A stretch of DNA of 64,000 nt from Polaribacter sp. IC073 (GTDB lineage: Bacteria; Bacteroidota; Bacteroidia; Flavobacteriales; Flavobacteriaceae). The first letter of the stretch is position 1; every line of letters starts with the position of its first letter. A program made the position numbers and the translations under genes. Location of the stretch: contig NZ_VORS01000005.1 of NCBI RefSeq assembly GCF_007997075.1, forward strand, positions 124,001-188,000, written 5' to 3'. Below the pieces are notes generated by a model. That model made no database searches. It was not told where the DNA came from and saw nothing but the letters and a program-made list of their open reading frames with translations. Of this stretch, positions 36,183 through 42,984 are shown in pieces.

Positions 36183-36692
36183 ATGAAATTAGTTGTTAAG
36201 TTTTGTGCAGTTGCACTATTGGTTTTTACAGCATGTAAAGATGGGCAGAAAGAAAGTACAGAAGTAGCAGCTCCCGCGCAAGAGTTGGCGTATGCTTCTT
36301 ATGGAGATAAAATATCTGACGAGAAAGCAATGACTTCTAAAGAGATGTTGAAAAAGTTTGAAAATATGAATATAGGTGATACTCTAAACGTGAAATTTGC
36401 ATCTGAAATTAAAGAAGTTTGTAGCAAAAAAGGATGTTGGATGAAATTACCTTTGTCAGAAGAAACAGAAACAATGGTTCGTTTTAAAGATTACGGATTT
36501 TTTATGCCCTTAGACGCTAACGGAAAAGAAGTAATTGTTGCCGGAAAAGCGTTTGTGCAAATTACTTCTGTACAAGATTTGCAGCACTATGCAGAAGATG
36601 CAGGGAAAAGTAAAGAAGAAATAGCAAAAATAACAGCACCTAAAAAAGAGTTTGCTTTTGAAGCAAATGGCGTTTTATTAAAAGAGAGATAA
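36183..36692 (+). CDS. DUF4920 family lipoprotein
   Basis: 169 residues with signal peptide and lipobox FTAC (Cys18). The DUF4920 core has CSKKGCWMKLPL (about 80-91), whose two cysteines could bind a metal or form a disulfide, and VRFKDYGFFMPLDANGKEVI. The function is unknown. A TATATTTG -7 box at 36149-36156 precedes the ATG. In flavobacteria it commonly sits near ilvE and mnmD, as here (from memory). Confidence 0.88.
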   Translation: MKLVVKFCAVALLVFTACKDGQKESTEVAAPAQELAYASYGDKISDEKAMTSKEMLKKFENMNIGDTLNVKFASEIKEVCSKKGCWMKLPLSEETETMVRFKDYGFFMPLDANGKEVIVAGKAFVQITSVQDLQHYAEDAGKSKEEIAKITAPKKEFAFEANGVLLKER

Positions 36693-36830
36693 GACGATTG
36701 TTCTTTAGAATTATTCGGATATAAAATAGGTATTGATTTTAAGCAACAAACGTGGTTTCGAAAGCAACTAGCTAATTAGGTGCAAATAAAATTAATATAA
36801 AGTGTATTAATAAATAAAAACGTTGCGAGT

Positions 36831-37511
36831 TTGAAAAGAGAAATTTTAATTACTTCAGATGGTTCTACAACCATTCATTTACCAGATTGGAACGAGCAAT
36901 ACCACTCAAAACATGGTGCGATTCAAGAAGCATATCATGTTTTTTTACGTGCTGGTTTTGATAAAGTTATAGTAAATAACAAGAGTGTTTCTATTTTAGA
37001 GATTGGTTTTGGTACCGGTTTAAATGCATTTATTACGTTTTTAGAAGCAGCAAAAAATGCCATTAAAATTAATTATGTTGGGGTAGAAGCGTATCCTATT
37101 TCTTCGGAAGAAGTTTTAAAACTGAATTACGTTAAAGAATTAAAAGCCACAAAAGAGCAAGTTATTTTCGATGAAATGCATGCGATTTCTTGGGAAGAAA
37201 AACAGGTTATCTCAGAACGGTTTCAACTCACAAAAAGGAAACAATTTTTTCAAGATATTTCAGACAAAAATGCTTTTGACTTAATTTATTTTGATGCATT
37301 TGGAGCTCAGAATCAACCCGAATTATGGACAGAAGATATCTTTTTAAAAATGTATAATGCCATTAAAGAAAACGGAGTCTTAGTCACATACTCAGCAAAA
37401 GGCAGCGTTAGAAGAGCGATGCAAGCGGTAGGTTTTTCTGTAGAACGAATTCCTGGGCCTCCAGGAAAAAGAGAAATGTTAAGAGCAACAAAACAAGTAA
37501 ATAAAAAATAA
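36831..37511 (+). CDS. mnmD: tRNA 5-aminomethyl-2-thiouridine methyltransferase MnmD
   Basis: SAM-dependent methyltransferase completing the mnm5s2U34 modification in tRNA anticodons; it equals the N-terminal half of E. coli MnmC without the oxidase half. Signatures are SKHGAIQEAYHVFL, the SAM-binding ILEIGFGTGLNAF, DLIYFDAFGAQNQPELWT and the C-terminal GPPGKREMLRATK. The start is TTG at 36831, giving MKREILITSDGSTTIHLPDW. Length 226 is normal for the stand-alone form. Confidence 0.92.
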   Translation: MKREILITSDGSTTIHLPDWNEQYHSKHGAIQEAYHVFLRAGFDKVIVNNKSVSILEIGFGTGLNAFITFLEAAKNAIKINYVGVEAYPISSEEVLKLNYVKELKATKEQVIFDEMHAISWEEKQVISERFQLTKRKQFFQDISDKNAFDLIYFDAFGAQNQPELWTEDIFLKMYNAIKENGVLVTYSAKGSVRRAMQAVGFSVERIPGPPGKREMLRATKQVNKK

Positions 37512-37518
37512 TTTTTAC

Positions 37519-37650
37519 ATGGAGTTTAAAAGAAAATTTGGAAGAAAGAAGGAGTCGAAACCTACAAAAGGATTATTTTTAATACTATTATTAGTGATTG
37601 CAATAATCCTTTGGTTTAAAATGGATGCTATTTTAGATGCCTTGTTTTAG
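37519..37650 (+). CDS. Small single-pass membrane protein (43 residues)
   Basis: ATG at 37519, eight bases after the mnmD stop, TAG at 37648-37650. The sequence starts with a basic segment (MEFKRKFGRKKESKPTKG), then a hydrophobic helix LFLILLLVIAIILWF (19-33) and a short tail MDAILDALF. By the positive-inside rule the N-terminus is cytoplasmic. Close spacing and good composition support a real gene. The stop codon lies inside the edge of interspersed-repeat copy D. No family is recognised. Confidence 0.6.
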   Translation: MEFKRKFGRKKESKPTKGLFLILLLVIAIILWFKMDAILDALF

Positions 37651-37734
37651 AAGCCATCTCCAGCTTTTCATTATATCTTTTTTTGAGAAAAACAAAAAAA
37701 GGATGCCATTTCAATGTGGGCTATAATTGTTTAC
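37645..37734 (-). repeat. Interspersed repeat family 1, copy D (reverse orientation)
   Basis: Read on the minus strand: AACAATTATAGCCCACATTG, AAATGGCATCCTTTTTTTG, a hairpin loop, AAAAAAAGATATAATGAAAA, GCTGGAGATGGCTTCTAAAA. The block order is as in copy C, and the inner hairpin arms are conserved. Confidence 0.8.
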
Positions 37735-37749
37735 CAACTTTTAGAAAAT

Positions 37750-38940
37750 CTATTTTTTAAAAGTTCTTCCTTTCCAATTGTATTCAGAAAAAAGAGATTT
37801 AAAAACAATAAAAACGCTAAAAAAAGGATATAAAATACTACTAAAAAGATATCCTTTTACAAATGCGTTTTTATGATTGTAAAAACGCATTGTTGGTATA
37901 AATAAGAATAAATCGATTGTTATTTTAAAGAATAATGGAGAAAGAATTACGAGTATATTGTCTGATAAAAATACACTAAGAAGTACACTTACATTTATTA
38001 GAAAAACTAAAAGACCTATTAATTTTACTTTATTAGATTTGAATCTACTCGTTTTAGAAGCCCAACGAACTCTTTGGTTTATGAGGTCAGGAATTGTTTT
38101 CACAGGAGACGTAACAACAATTGCATCTTTAGACTTCAAGAACAGAACTCTTTGTTTATCTGCTTCTATAAACTTTTCAAAAAGAAAAATATCGTCTCCA
38201 CTTGCAATGGTGTTATTTCCAATAAATCCGTTTAGTTGTAAGAACGCTTCTTTTTTGTAAGCTAAATTTGCACCATTGCATAAAAAAGGAAAATTGATAC
38301 CAAAACCACCAATGGTAGTTCCTTGTAAACTCATAAAATCTAATAATTGAAATTGTTCTAAAGAAGTATTATTTACGATATAGTTTACAGGAGCAACAAC
38401 CATTTCTGGGCTATTTTTCTGAATGAAAGCATCTAAAGTTGAAAGCCATTTTTTTGGTAACATACAATCTGCATCTGTGGTAACAATCCAGTTATTTTTA
38501 GCAATGGCAACAGCTGTTGAAATTGCATCTTTTTTTGGTGAGTTTGAGGTTCTATTATTACTAATTAAACGAATGATAGTTTGAGTGATTTCGCCATTTT
38601 TAGAAATTATATCGAGAACTTGTTTGGGGTCTGAGCTTTCTCTTTGCTTCTTGTTCGAAATGACAGCCTTAAATTTTTCGATGAGTTCAGCAGAACCATC
38701 CGAAGAAGCATCATCTACAAAAATAAATGTGACCAATTCTTTCGGATATTCTAAAGCTAGAATAGAATTTAACAAACGAGGTAGATTTTCTACTTCATTC
38801 CGAAACGGTATAACTACAGAGAAACTTGTTTTAGGAATTTTGTTTTTAGGTTTAAATTCATCCATCCTTAGAAAGCCAATTGCTAAAGAAATGATTAGAA
38901 TTGTGTAAGCTGAAAACAGAAAAATAAGTATCCAAATCAT
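37750..38940 (-). CDS. Family 2 glycosyltransferase with a repeat-derived insertion
   Basis: Membrane-associated GT2 of 396 residues: N-terminal helix (about 3-24), GT-A domain with SVVIPFRNE (41-49) and FIFVDDASSDGSAE (72-85), acceptor-metal motif TTDADC, GGFGINFPFLCNGANLAYKK, GDDIFLFEKF and the QRVRW motif, then about three C-terminal helices. Its start overlaps the stop of the next gene by 4 bases. Residues about 92-121 (AVISNKKQRESSDPKQVLDI, then ISKNGEITQT) interrupt the region between FVDDAS and the SPKKDAI segment. They are encoded by a sequence that looks like an intergenic flavobacterial palindrome. Acceptor and sugar are unknown. Confidence 0.85.
   Translation of the reverse strand: MIWILIFLFSAYTILIISLAIGFLRMDEFKPKNKIPKTSFSVVIPFRNEVENLPRLLNSILALEYPKELVTFIFVDDASSDGSAELIEKFKAVISNKKQRESSDPKQVLDIISKNGEITQTIIRLISNNRTSNSPKKDAISTAVAIAKNNWIVTTDADCMLPKKWLSTLDAFIQKNSPEMVVAPVNYIVNNTSLEQFQLLDFMSLQGTTIGGFGINFPFLCNGANLAYKKEAFLQLNGFIGNNTIASGDDIFLFEKFIEADKQRVLFLKSKDAIVVTSPVKTIPDLINQRVRWASKTSRFKSNKVKLIGLLVFLINVSVLLSVFLSDNILVILSPLFFKITIDLFLFIPTMRFYNHKNAFVKGYLFSSILYPFFSVFIVFKSLFSEYNWKGRTFKK
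38578..38667 (-). repeat. Palindromic repeat inserted in frame in the glycosyltransferase gene
   Basis: The 90-bp segment contains (plus strand) TTTGAGTGATTTCGCC, GAAATTATATCGAGAACTTG and TTGTTCGAAATGACA, with an internal ATTTC/GAAAT hairpin. These blocks match dispersed intergenic repeats I recall from flavobacteria (GTTCGAGTGATTT ... AAATTGTATCGAGAACTT; TTCGAAATGACA). The length is a multiple of three, so the reading frame is kept. Confidence 0.6.
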
Positions 38941-39896
38941 GTGGTCTGTTTGGTTTTAAAAGTAAGCACAAAATAGCTCCCGAAACTAGCAGGAAGCACA
39001 AAATTTAAAATCCACATAAGTGTTGTAATACTTAGAACTGTAAGTGCATCAATCTTAAAAAAACTGAAAATAAAAATAGCAACTGTTCCTTTTAAAATAG
39101 CGTCAAATATAGATAACATTGGTATGAAAGAGCTAATGAGATATGTGCTACTAATTGCTGTAAATGCATTGATGTAAGAAATATCTACGTTAAAAATTAG
39201 CAATAAACAATAAAATTGATGTGAGAAAACCAAGTATTTTAAAAAGGATAAAAAGGCGACTTTAAAATGTTGTTTGCTGCTCAACTTTACGGTGTAACTT
39301 TTAAATAAGTTCTTTCTACTGAGTAAAGTTTTCCAAAGAAAAAGGAAAACCAAAAGAGCTGCGAACCCAATAAGAATCCAATTAAAAATTTTACTAAAAT
39401 TCAAGTCAACGTTTTGCTTGTTCACAAAATAAAGCAATCCTAAAACACCAAAAAAAAGTGTTGCTAAAAGTTGATAAAGATTTCCAATTAAATTCAAACT
39501 TAAAATTTGTTTTCGAAAAGGCTTTTCAAAATAGAGTGCTTTTGCTCCATATTCGCCAATTCTATTAGGTGTAATTAAAGAAGTTGTTAAAGAGGCCAAA
39601 CTTTGTATTGCCGCAGATTTTTTAGTTATTTTAATGCAGAACGATGCTAGTGTTTTCCATTTTAGAATTTCTAAAAACCAATTTAAAAAACTTAAAGCAA
39701 ACAAAAAAAGAAGATTTTTAATCGAAAAAACGTCATTTTTAATCAAATTTTGATAGAAAAGATCAAAACTTAATTGATTATTGGTGGTTAGTTTGAGCCA
39801 AATAAAGTATCCACAACCAAATACAATACTTAGTTTTATGAGCAACCAAAAGAATTGTTTAGATTTGTCTGTTAGCGAATAATTCATTGTTTGCAA
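38937..39896 (-). CDS. Lysylphosphatidylglycerol synthase-like flippase domain (UPF0104) membrane protein
   Basis: The 319-residue protein has about eight membrane helices. Conserved family segments are ALSFLNWFLEILKWKTLASF (about 67-86), SLTTSLITPNRIGEYGAKAL (about 102-121, with the NRxGE motif) and ISSTYLISSFIPMLSIFDAI. This is the membrane domain found in MprF and in stand-alone form; a lipid or glycolipid translocation role is inferred. It is coupled to the GT2 gene by a 4-base overlap, suggesting the two act on one glycolipid. A second start, MNYSLTD three residues in, is possible. Confidence 0.82.
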   Translation of the reverse strand: MQTMNYSLTDKSKQFFWLLIKLSIVFGCGYFIWLKLTTNNQLSFDLFYQNLIKNDVFSIKNLLFLFALSFLNWFLEILKWKTLASFCIKITKKSAAIQSLASLTTSLITPNRIGEYGAKALYFEKPFRKQILSLNLIGNLYQLLATLFFGVLGLLYFVNKQNVDLNFSKIFNWILIGFAALLVFLFLWKTLLSRKNLFKSYTVKLSSKQHFKVAFLSFLKYLVFSHQFYCLLLIFNVDISYINAFTAISSTYLISSFIPMLSIFDAILKGTVAIFIFSFFKIDALTVLSITTLMWILNFVLPASFGSYFVLTFKTKQTT

Positions 39897-39909
39897 AGTA
39901 ACAAATAAT

Positions 39910-39977
39910 CGTCATTACAAGGATGAATTATAAAGTAATCTCTTTCTAAAAGATTGCTTTCTTTCGTTCGAAATGAC
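39910..39977. repeat. Palindromic repeat family 2, full imperfect copy
   Basis: Left arm CGTCATTACAAGGATGAA ... AGTAATCTC, centre TTTCTAAAA, right arm AGATTGCTTTCTTTCGTTCG then AAATGAC. The left arm matches 30681-30708, and the whole can fold into a long hairpin. Its right edge runs into the annotated beginning of ruvC. Confidence 0.65.
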
Positions 39978-39990
39978 CTACAAATGTATT

Positions 39991-40545
39991 GTGAAGACAG
40001 AAAAAATTATTTTAGGAATTGATCCAGGAACCACAATTATGGGTTTCGGACTCATAAAAGTGATAGGTAAAAAGATGGAGTTTATTCAAATGAATGAATT
40101 AATGTTGAAGAAATACGACGATCATTATTTGAAGTTGAAATTAATTTTCGAGCGAACGATCGAATTAATAGATACGTATAATCCAGATGAAATTGCCATT
40201 GAAGCGCCGTTTTTTGGTAAGAATGTACAATCGATGTTAAAGTTAGGTAGAGCACAAGGTGTTGCCATGGCTGCAGGTTTGTCTCGTGAAATACCGATTA
40301 CAGAATACTTGCCAAAGAAAATAAAAATGGCAGTTACAGGAAACGGAAGTGCCAGTAAAGAGCAAGTTGCTTTGATGTTAAAATCGCTATTAAATTTAAA
40401 AACATTGCCTAAAAATTTAGATGCAACAGATGGTTTGGCAGCAGCAGTTTGTCACTTTTATAATTCAGGGAAAGTTGTTGGTGGAAAAAATTATACAGGT
40501 TGGGCGAGTTTTGTGAAACAGAATGAAAAGCGAGTTAAAAAATAA
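39991..40545 (+). CDS. ruvC: Crossover junction endodeoxyribonuclease RuvC
   Basis: Resolves Holliday junctions with RuvAB by paired nicks. RNase H-like catalytic acids are visible: Asp in LGIDPGTTIMGFG, Glu in IAIEAPFFGKNVQSMLKLGR, and the C-terminal DATDGLAAAVCHF. The GTG at 39991 gives (M)KTEKIILGIDPGTT, which matches homologues; the ATG at 39973 adds six residues but lies inside the end of a palindromic repeat (TTCGAAATGACC). About 184 residues, normal length. Confidence 0.93.
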   Translation: MKTEKIILGIDPGTTIMGFGLIKVIGKKMEFIQMNELMLKKYDDHYLKLKLIFERTIELIDTYNPDEIAIEAPFFGKNVQSMLKLGRAQGVAMAAGLSREIPITEYLPKKIKMAVTGNGSASKEQVALMLKSLLNLKTLPKNLDATDGLAAAVCHFYNSGKVVGGKNYTGWASFVKQNEKRVKK

Positions 40546-40549
40546 AAAT

Positions 40550-40574
40550 TAGTTTTTAGTAGCAGTAGCAGTTT
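40550..40574 (+). repeat. Left imperfect inverted repeat of the four-helix-bundle cassette
   Basis: TAGTTTTTAGTAGCAGTAGC, then AGTT, 5 bases after the ruvC stop. Its reverse complement (AACTGCTACTG ... AAAAACTA) matches the right element at 40974-40998. Confidence 0.5.
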
Positions 40575-40600
40575 TGGATTTTATAAATAAATTAATTGAT

Positions 40601-40966
40601 ATGAGTTTTACAGATTTATTAGCTTTTAAAAAATCGTTTTCCTTGGCAATGAAAATTTATGAAATATCTAAATCTTTTCCCAAGGAAGAGAAATATTCTT
40701 TAACAGATCAAATTAGAAGATCCTCTAGAAGTGTTTCTGCAAATATTTCTGAAGCATATAGAAAAAGACAATATCCCAAACATTTTTGTAGTAAATTAAG
40801 TGATTCTGATGCAGAGAATTCTGAAACCTTAACGTGGTTAATGTTTGCTTTAAAATGTAATTATATAAATAGCGTTTTATTTGATAGTTTATCTGCAGAA
40901 AATTTAGAGGTTGGAAAACTGATTAACTATATGATTAATAATTCAAGTAAATTTGGTGTCAAGTAG
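40601..40966 (+). CDS. Four-helix-bundle protein (S23 / 23S-rRNA intervening-sequence family)
   Basis: The 121-residue all-helical protein opens FTDLLAFKKSFSLAMKIYEI and has LTDQIRRSSRSVSANISEAY and the AENSETLTWLMFA-type third helix, the hallmarks of the TIGR02436/S23 family. The fold is shared with Avd of diversity-generating retroelements; members occur in rRNA intervening sequences and alone, and their role is unknown, probably nucleic-acid binding (basic helix 2). The ATG at 40601 is preferred over TTG at 40574, which lies in the flanking repeat. Inverted repeats bracket the gene between ruvC and hemW. Confidence 0.88.
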   Translation: MSFTDLLAFKKSFSLAMKIYEISKSFPKEEKYSLTDQIRRSSRSVSANISEAYRKRQYPKHFCSKLSDSDAENSETLTWLMFALKCNYINSVLFDSLSAENLEVGKLINYMINNSSKFGVK

Positions 40967-40973
40967 ATCTGCC

Positions 40974-40998
40974 AACTGATACTGAAAACTGAAAACTA
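40974..40998 (-). repeat. Right imperfect inverted repeat of the four-helix-bundle cassette
   Basis: AACTGATACTGAAAACTGAA, then AACTA, 7 bases after the gene stop and 4 bases before the hemW ATG. Confidence 0.5.
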
Positions 40999-41002
40999 TT
41001 TT

Positions 41003-42136
41003 ATGTCCGGAATATACATTCACATACCCTTTTGCAAGCAAGCATGTTTTTATTGCGACTTTCATTTTTCTACTTCATTGAAGAAAAAAGAAGACATGAT
41101 TTCATCTTTAATTAAAGAAATTGAAATTAGGAAAAACGAGTTAGGAGAAACAATTATAGAAACTATTTATTTTGGGGGAGGAACACCTTCTGTTTTAAAT
41201 ACTGAAGAAATTCAGGAATTGATAAATGCGGTGTATGCAAATTTTAAAGTTGCAGAAAATCCAGAAATTACATTAGAAGCAAATCCTGATGATTTATCTG
41301 AAGAAAAAATAATTGCACTTTCTAAATCACCAATTAATAGATTAAGTATCGGAATTCAGTCTTTTTTTGAGAAAGATTTAAAATTGATGAATCGTGCTCA
41401 TAATTCTGATGAGGCAAAAAAATCGTTGTCTTTGGCGACTCAGTATTTTAAAAATATTTCTGTAGATTTAATCTACGGCGTTCCAGATTGTACCAACAAA
41501 GAATGGCGAGAAAATATACAAAAGGCACTTAGTTTTGGCATTCCGCATATTTCTAGCTACGCATTAACGGTAGAGCCAAAAACGGCTTTAGAAACCTTAA
41601 TTGCGAAAGGGAAAATTAAAAATGTAGATGAAGAAAAAGCACAAGCGCAATTTTACATTTTAATTGAAGAATTAGACAAGGCTGGTTTTATACATTATGA
41701 ATTGTCTAACTTTGGAAAAGATAATTTTTTTAGTAAAAATAATTCTTCTTATTGGTTGGGAAAATCTTATTTAGGAATCGGACCTTCTGCGCATTCTTTC
41801 GATGGAAAACAGCGTAGTTGGAATGTGAGAAACAATCCTAAATATATAAAATCTATTCAAGAAAATAAATTACCAATAGAGAGAGAAACGCTTTCTGTTA
41901 CCGATAGATATAATGAATATGTTATGACGGGTTTAAGAACCATTTGGGGCGTTTCAATATCAATAATTGAAAATAATTTTGGTACTAAGTATGCAAGCTA
42001 CTTAGAAAAGCAATCAGAAAAATATATTAAAGAAGAATTATTGTATCTTGATAACAGTGTTTTAAAAACCACAAAAAAAGGAAAGTTTTTAGCAGATGGA
42101 ATTGCATCCGATTTATTTATGTTGAATGAGGCTTAA
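41003..42136 (+). CDS. hemW: HemW-like radical SAM protein (heme chaperone)
   Basis: Radical SAM protein of 377 residues with a 4Fe-4S cluster at Cys11, Cys15 and Cys18 (IPFCKQACFYCDF). It has YFGGGTPSVL, TLEANPDDLS, INRLSIGIQSF, DLIYGVPDCTNKEWRENI and SYALTVEPKTAL, and a HemN C-terminal domain (TGLRTIWGVS). It lacks the extra N-terminal cysteine region of true coproporphyrinogen oxidase HemN, so HemW, a heme-binding chaperone, is the better name. ATG start. Confidence 0.92.
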   Translation: MSGIYIHIPFCKQACFYCDFHFSTSLKKKEDMISSLIKEIEIRKNELGETIIETIYFGGGTPSVLNTEEIQELINAVYANFKVAENPEITLEANPDDLSEEKIIALSKSPINRLSIGIQSFFEKDLKLMNRAHNSDEAKKSLSLATQYFKNISVDLIYGVPDCTNKEWRENIQKALSFGIPHISSYALTVEPKTALETLIAKGKIKNVDEEKAQAQFYILIEELDKAGFIHYELSNFGKDNFFSKNNSSYWLGKSYLGIGPSAHSFDGKQRSWNVRNNPKYIKSIQENKLPIERETLSVTDRYNEYVMTGLRTIWGVSISIIENNFGTKYASYLEKQSEKYIKEELLYLDNSVLKTTKKGKFLADGIASDLFMLNEA

Positions 42137-42159
42137 CTCCTTCGTTTTCTTTTAAATTA

Positions 42160-42191
42160 TTTGAATATAGTTTACTTAAAACTTATATTTG
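42160..42191 (+). promoter_or_regulatory. Textbook promoter of the cyclase gene
   Basis: TTTG at 42160-42163, exactly 20 bp, TATATTTG at 42184-42191. It places the transcript start near 42197 and rules out the TTG at 42189 as the gene start. Confidence 0.75.
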
Positions 42192-42230
42192 GATTTATTA
42201 TTCACAAAAATTAGCAACAATTTAGCGCAT

Positions 42231-42980
42231 ATGAAAGCAACTATAGAGTATAATTCTAGAAAAATAGAAGTAAATATATCTAATCCCATAGATATTTCAA
42301 TTCCTATAGATGTATCTAAAACAAATGTAAATGCTTGGTATTTAGAAGAACCAACAATTTTTCCTGTAGATTTTGATGGGGAAAAAGCATTGGTTTCAGA
42401 AGGTGCGGTGGTTAATTTTAATAACATTCATTTTAATCCACATTCTCATGTTACACATACAGAATGTGTTGGGCATATTACCAAAAAAGTACACTCTGTA
42501 AATCAAAATTTAAAATTTTATATTTTTCTCGCAGAGGTAGTTACAGTTGCGCCAGAAAGTAGAGGAGAAGATTTTGTGATTTCAGAAAAACAATTAAAAA
42601 CAGCTTTAAAGAATAAAAAAAGAGATGCAGTCGTAATTAGAACGATACCAAATTTAACAGATAAAAAAAGGATGCAATACTCGCATACAAATCCGCCTTA
42701 TTTATTAGAAGAAGCTGCAATTTATTTGCGCGAAAAAGGAATAAAACATTTATTGATAGATTTGCCTTCTGTAGATAAAGAAAAAGACGAAGGCAAATTA
42801 TTAGCACACAATGCTTTTTGGAACACCGCAGGAGAAATAAGAATGAACGCTACCATTACAGAGTTTATCTATGTACCAAATGATGTTGAAGATGGAGAGT
42901 ATTTGTTAAACTTAATGATTGCGCCTTTTGAAAATGATGCAACACCTAGCAAGCCTATTTTATATAAAATTATAAAGTAA
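42231..42980 (+). CDS. Cyclase/kynurenine formamidase-like metal hydrolase
   Basis: Cyclase-superfamily protein of 249 residues. The metal-binding motif appears as FNPHSHVTHTECVGHI (about 79-94), where the family has HxGTHxDxPxH; here the histidines are kept but spacing differs and the Asp is replaced by Glu/Cys. DAVVIRTIPN and LLIDLPSVDKEKDEG correspond to later family segments. The substrate is unknown. The start at ATG 42231 follows a clear promoter. It is separate from the hydrolase that follows 4 bases later, although probably co-transcribed. Confidence 0.78.
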   Translation: MKATIEYNSRKIEVNISNPIDISIPIDVSKTNVNAWYLEEPTIFPVDFDGEKALVSEGAVVNFNNIHFNPHSHVTHTECVGHITKKVHSVNQNLKFYIFLAEVVTVAPESRGEDFVISEKQLKTALKNKKRDAVVIRTIPNLTDKKRMQYSHTNPPYLLEEAAIYLREKGIKHLLIDLPSVDKEKDEGKLLAHNAFWNTAGEIRMNATITEFIYVPNDVEDGEYLLNLMIAPFENDATPSKPILYKIIK

Positions 42981-42984
42981 GTTT

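Noticed and set aside
40601-40966. Diversity-generating retroelement (Avd-like protein)
   Set aside because: No reverse transcriptase, template repeat or variable repeat nearby; only the protein fold is shared.
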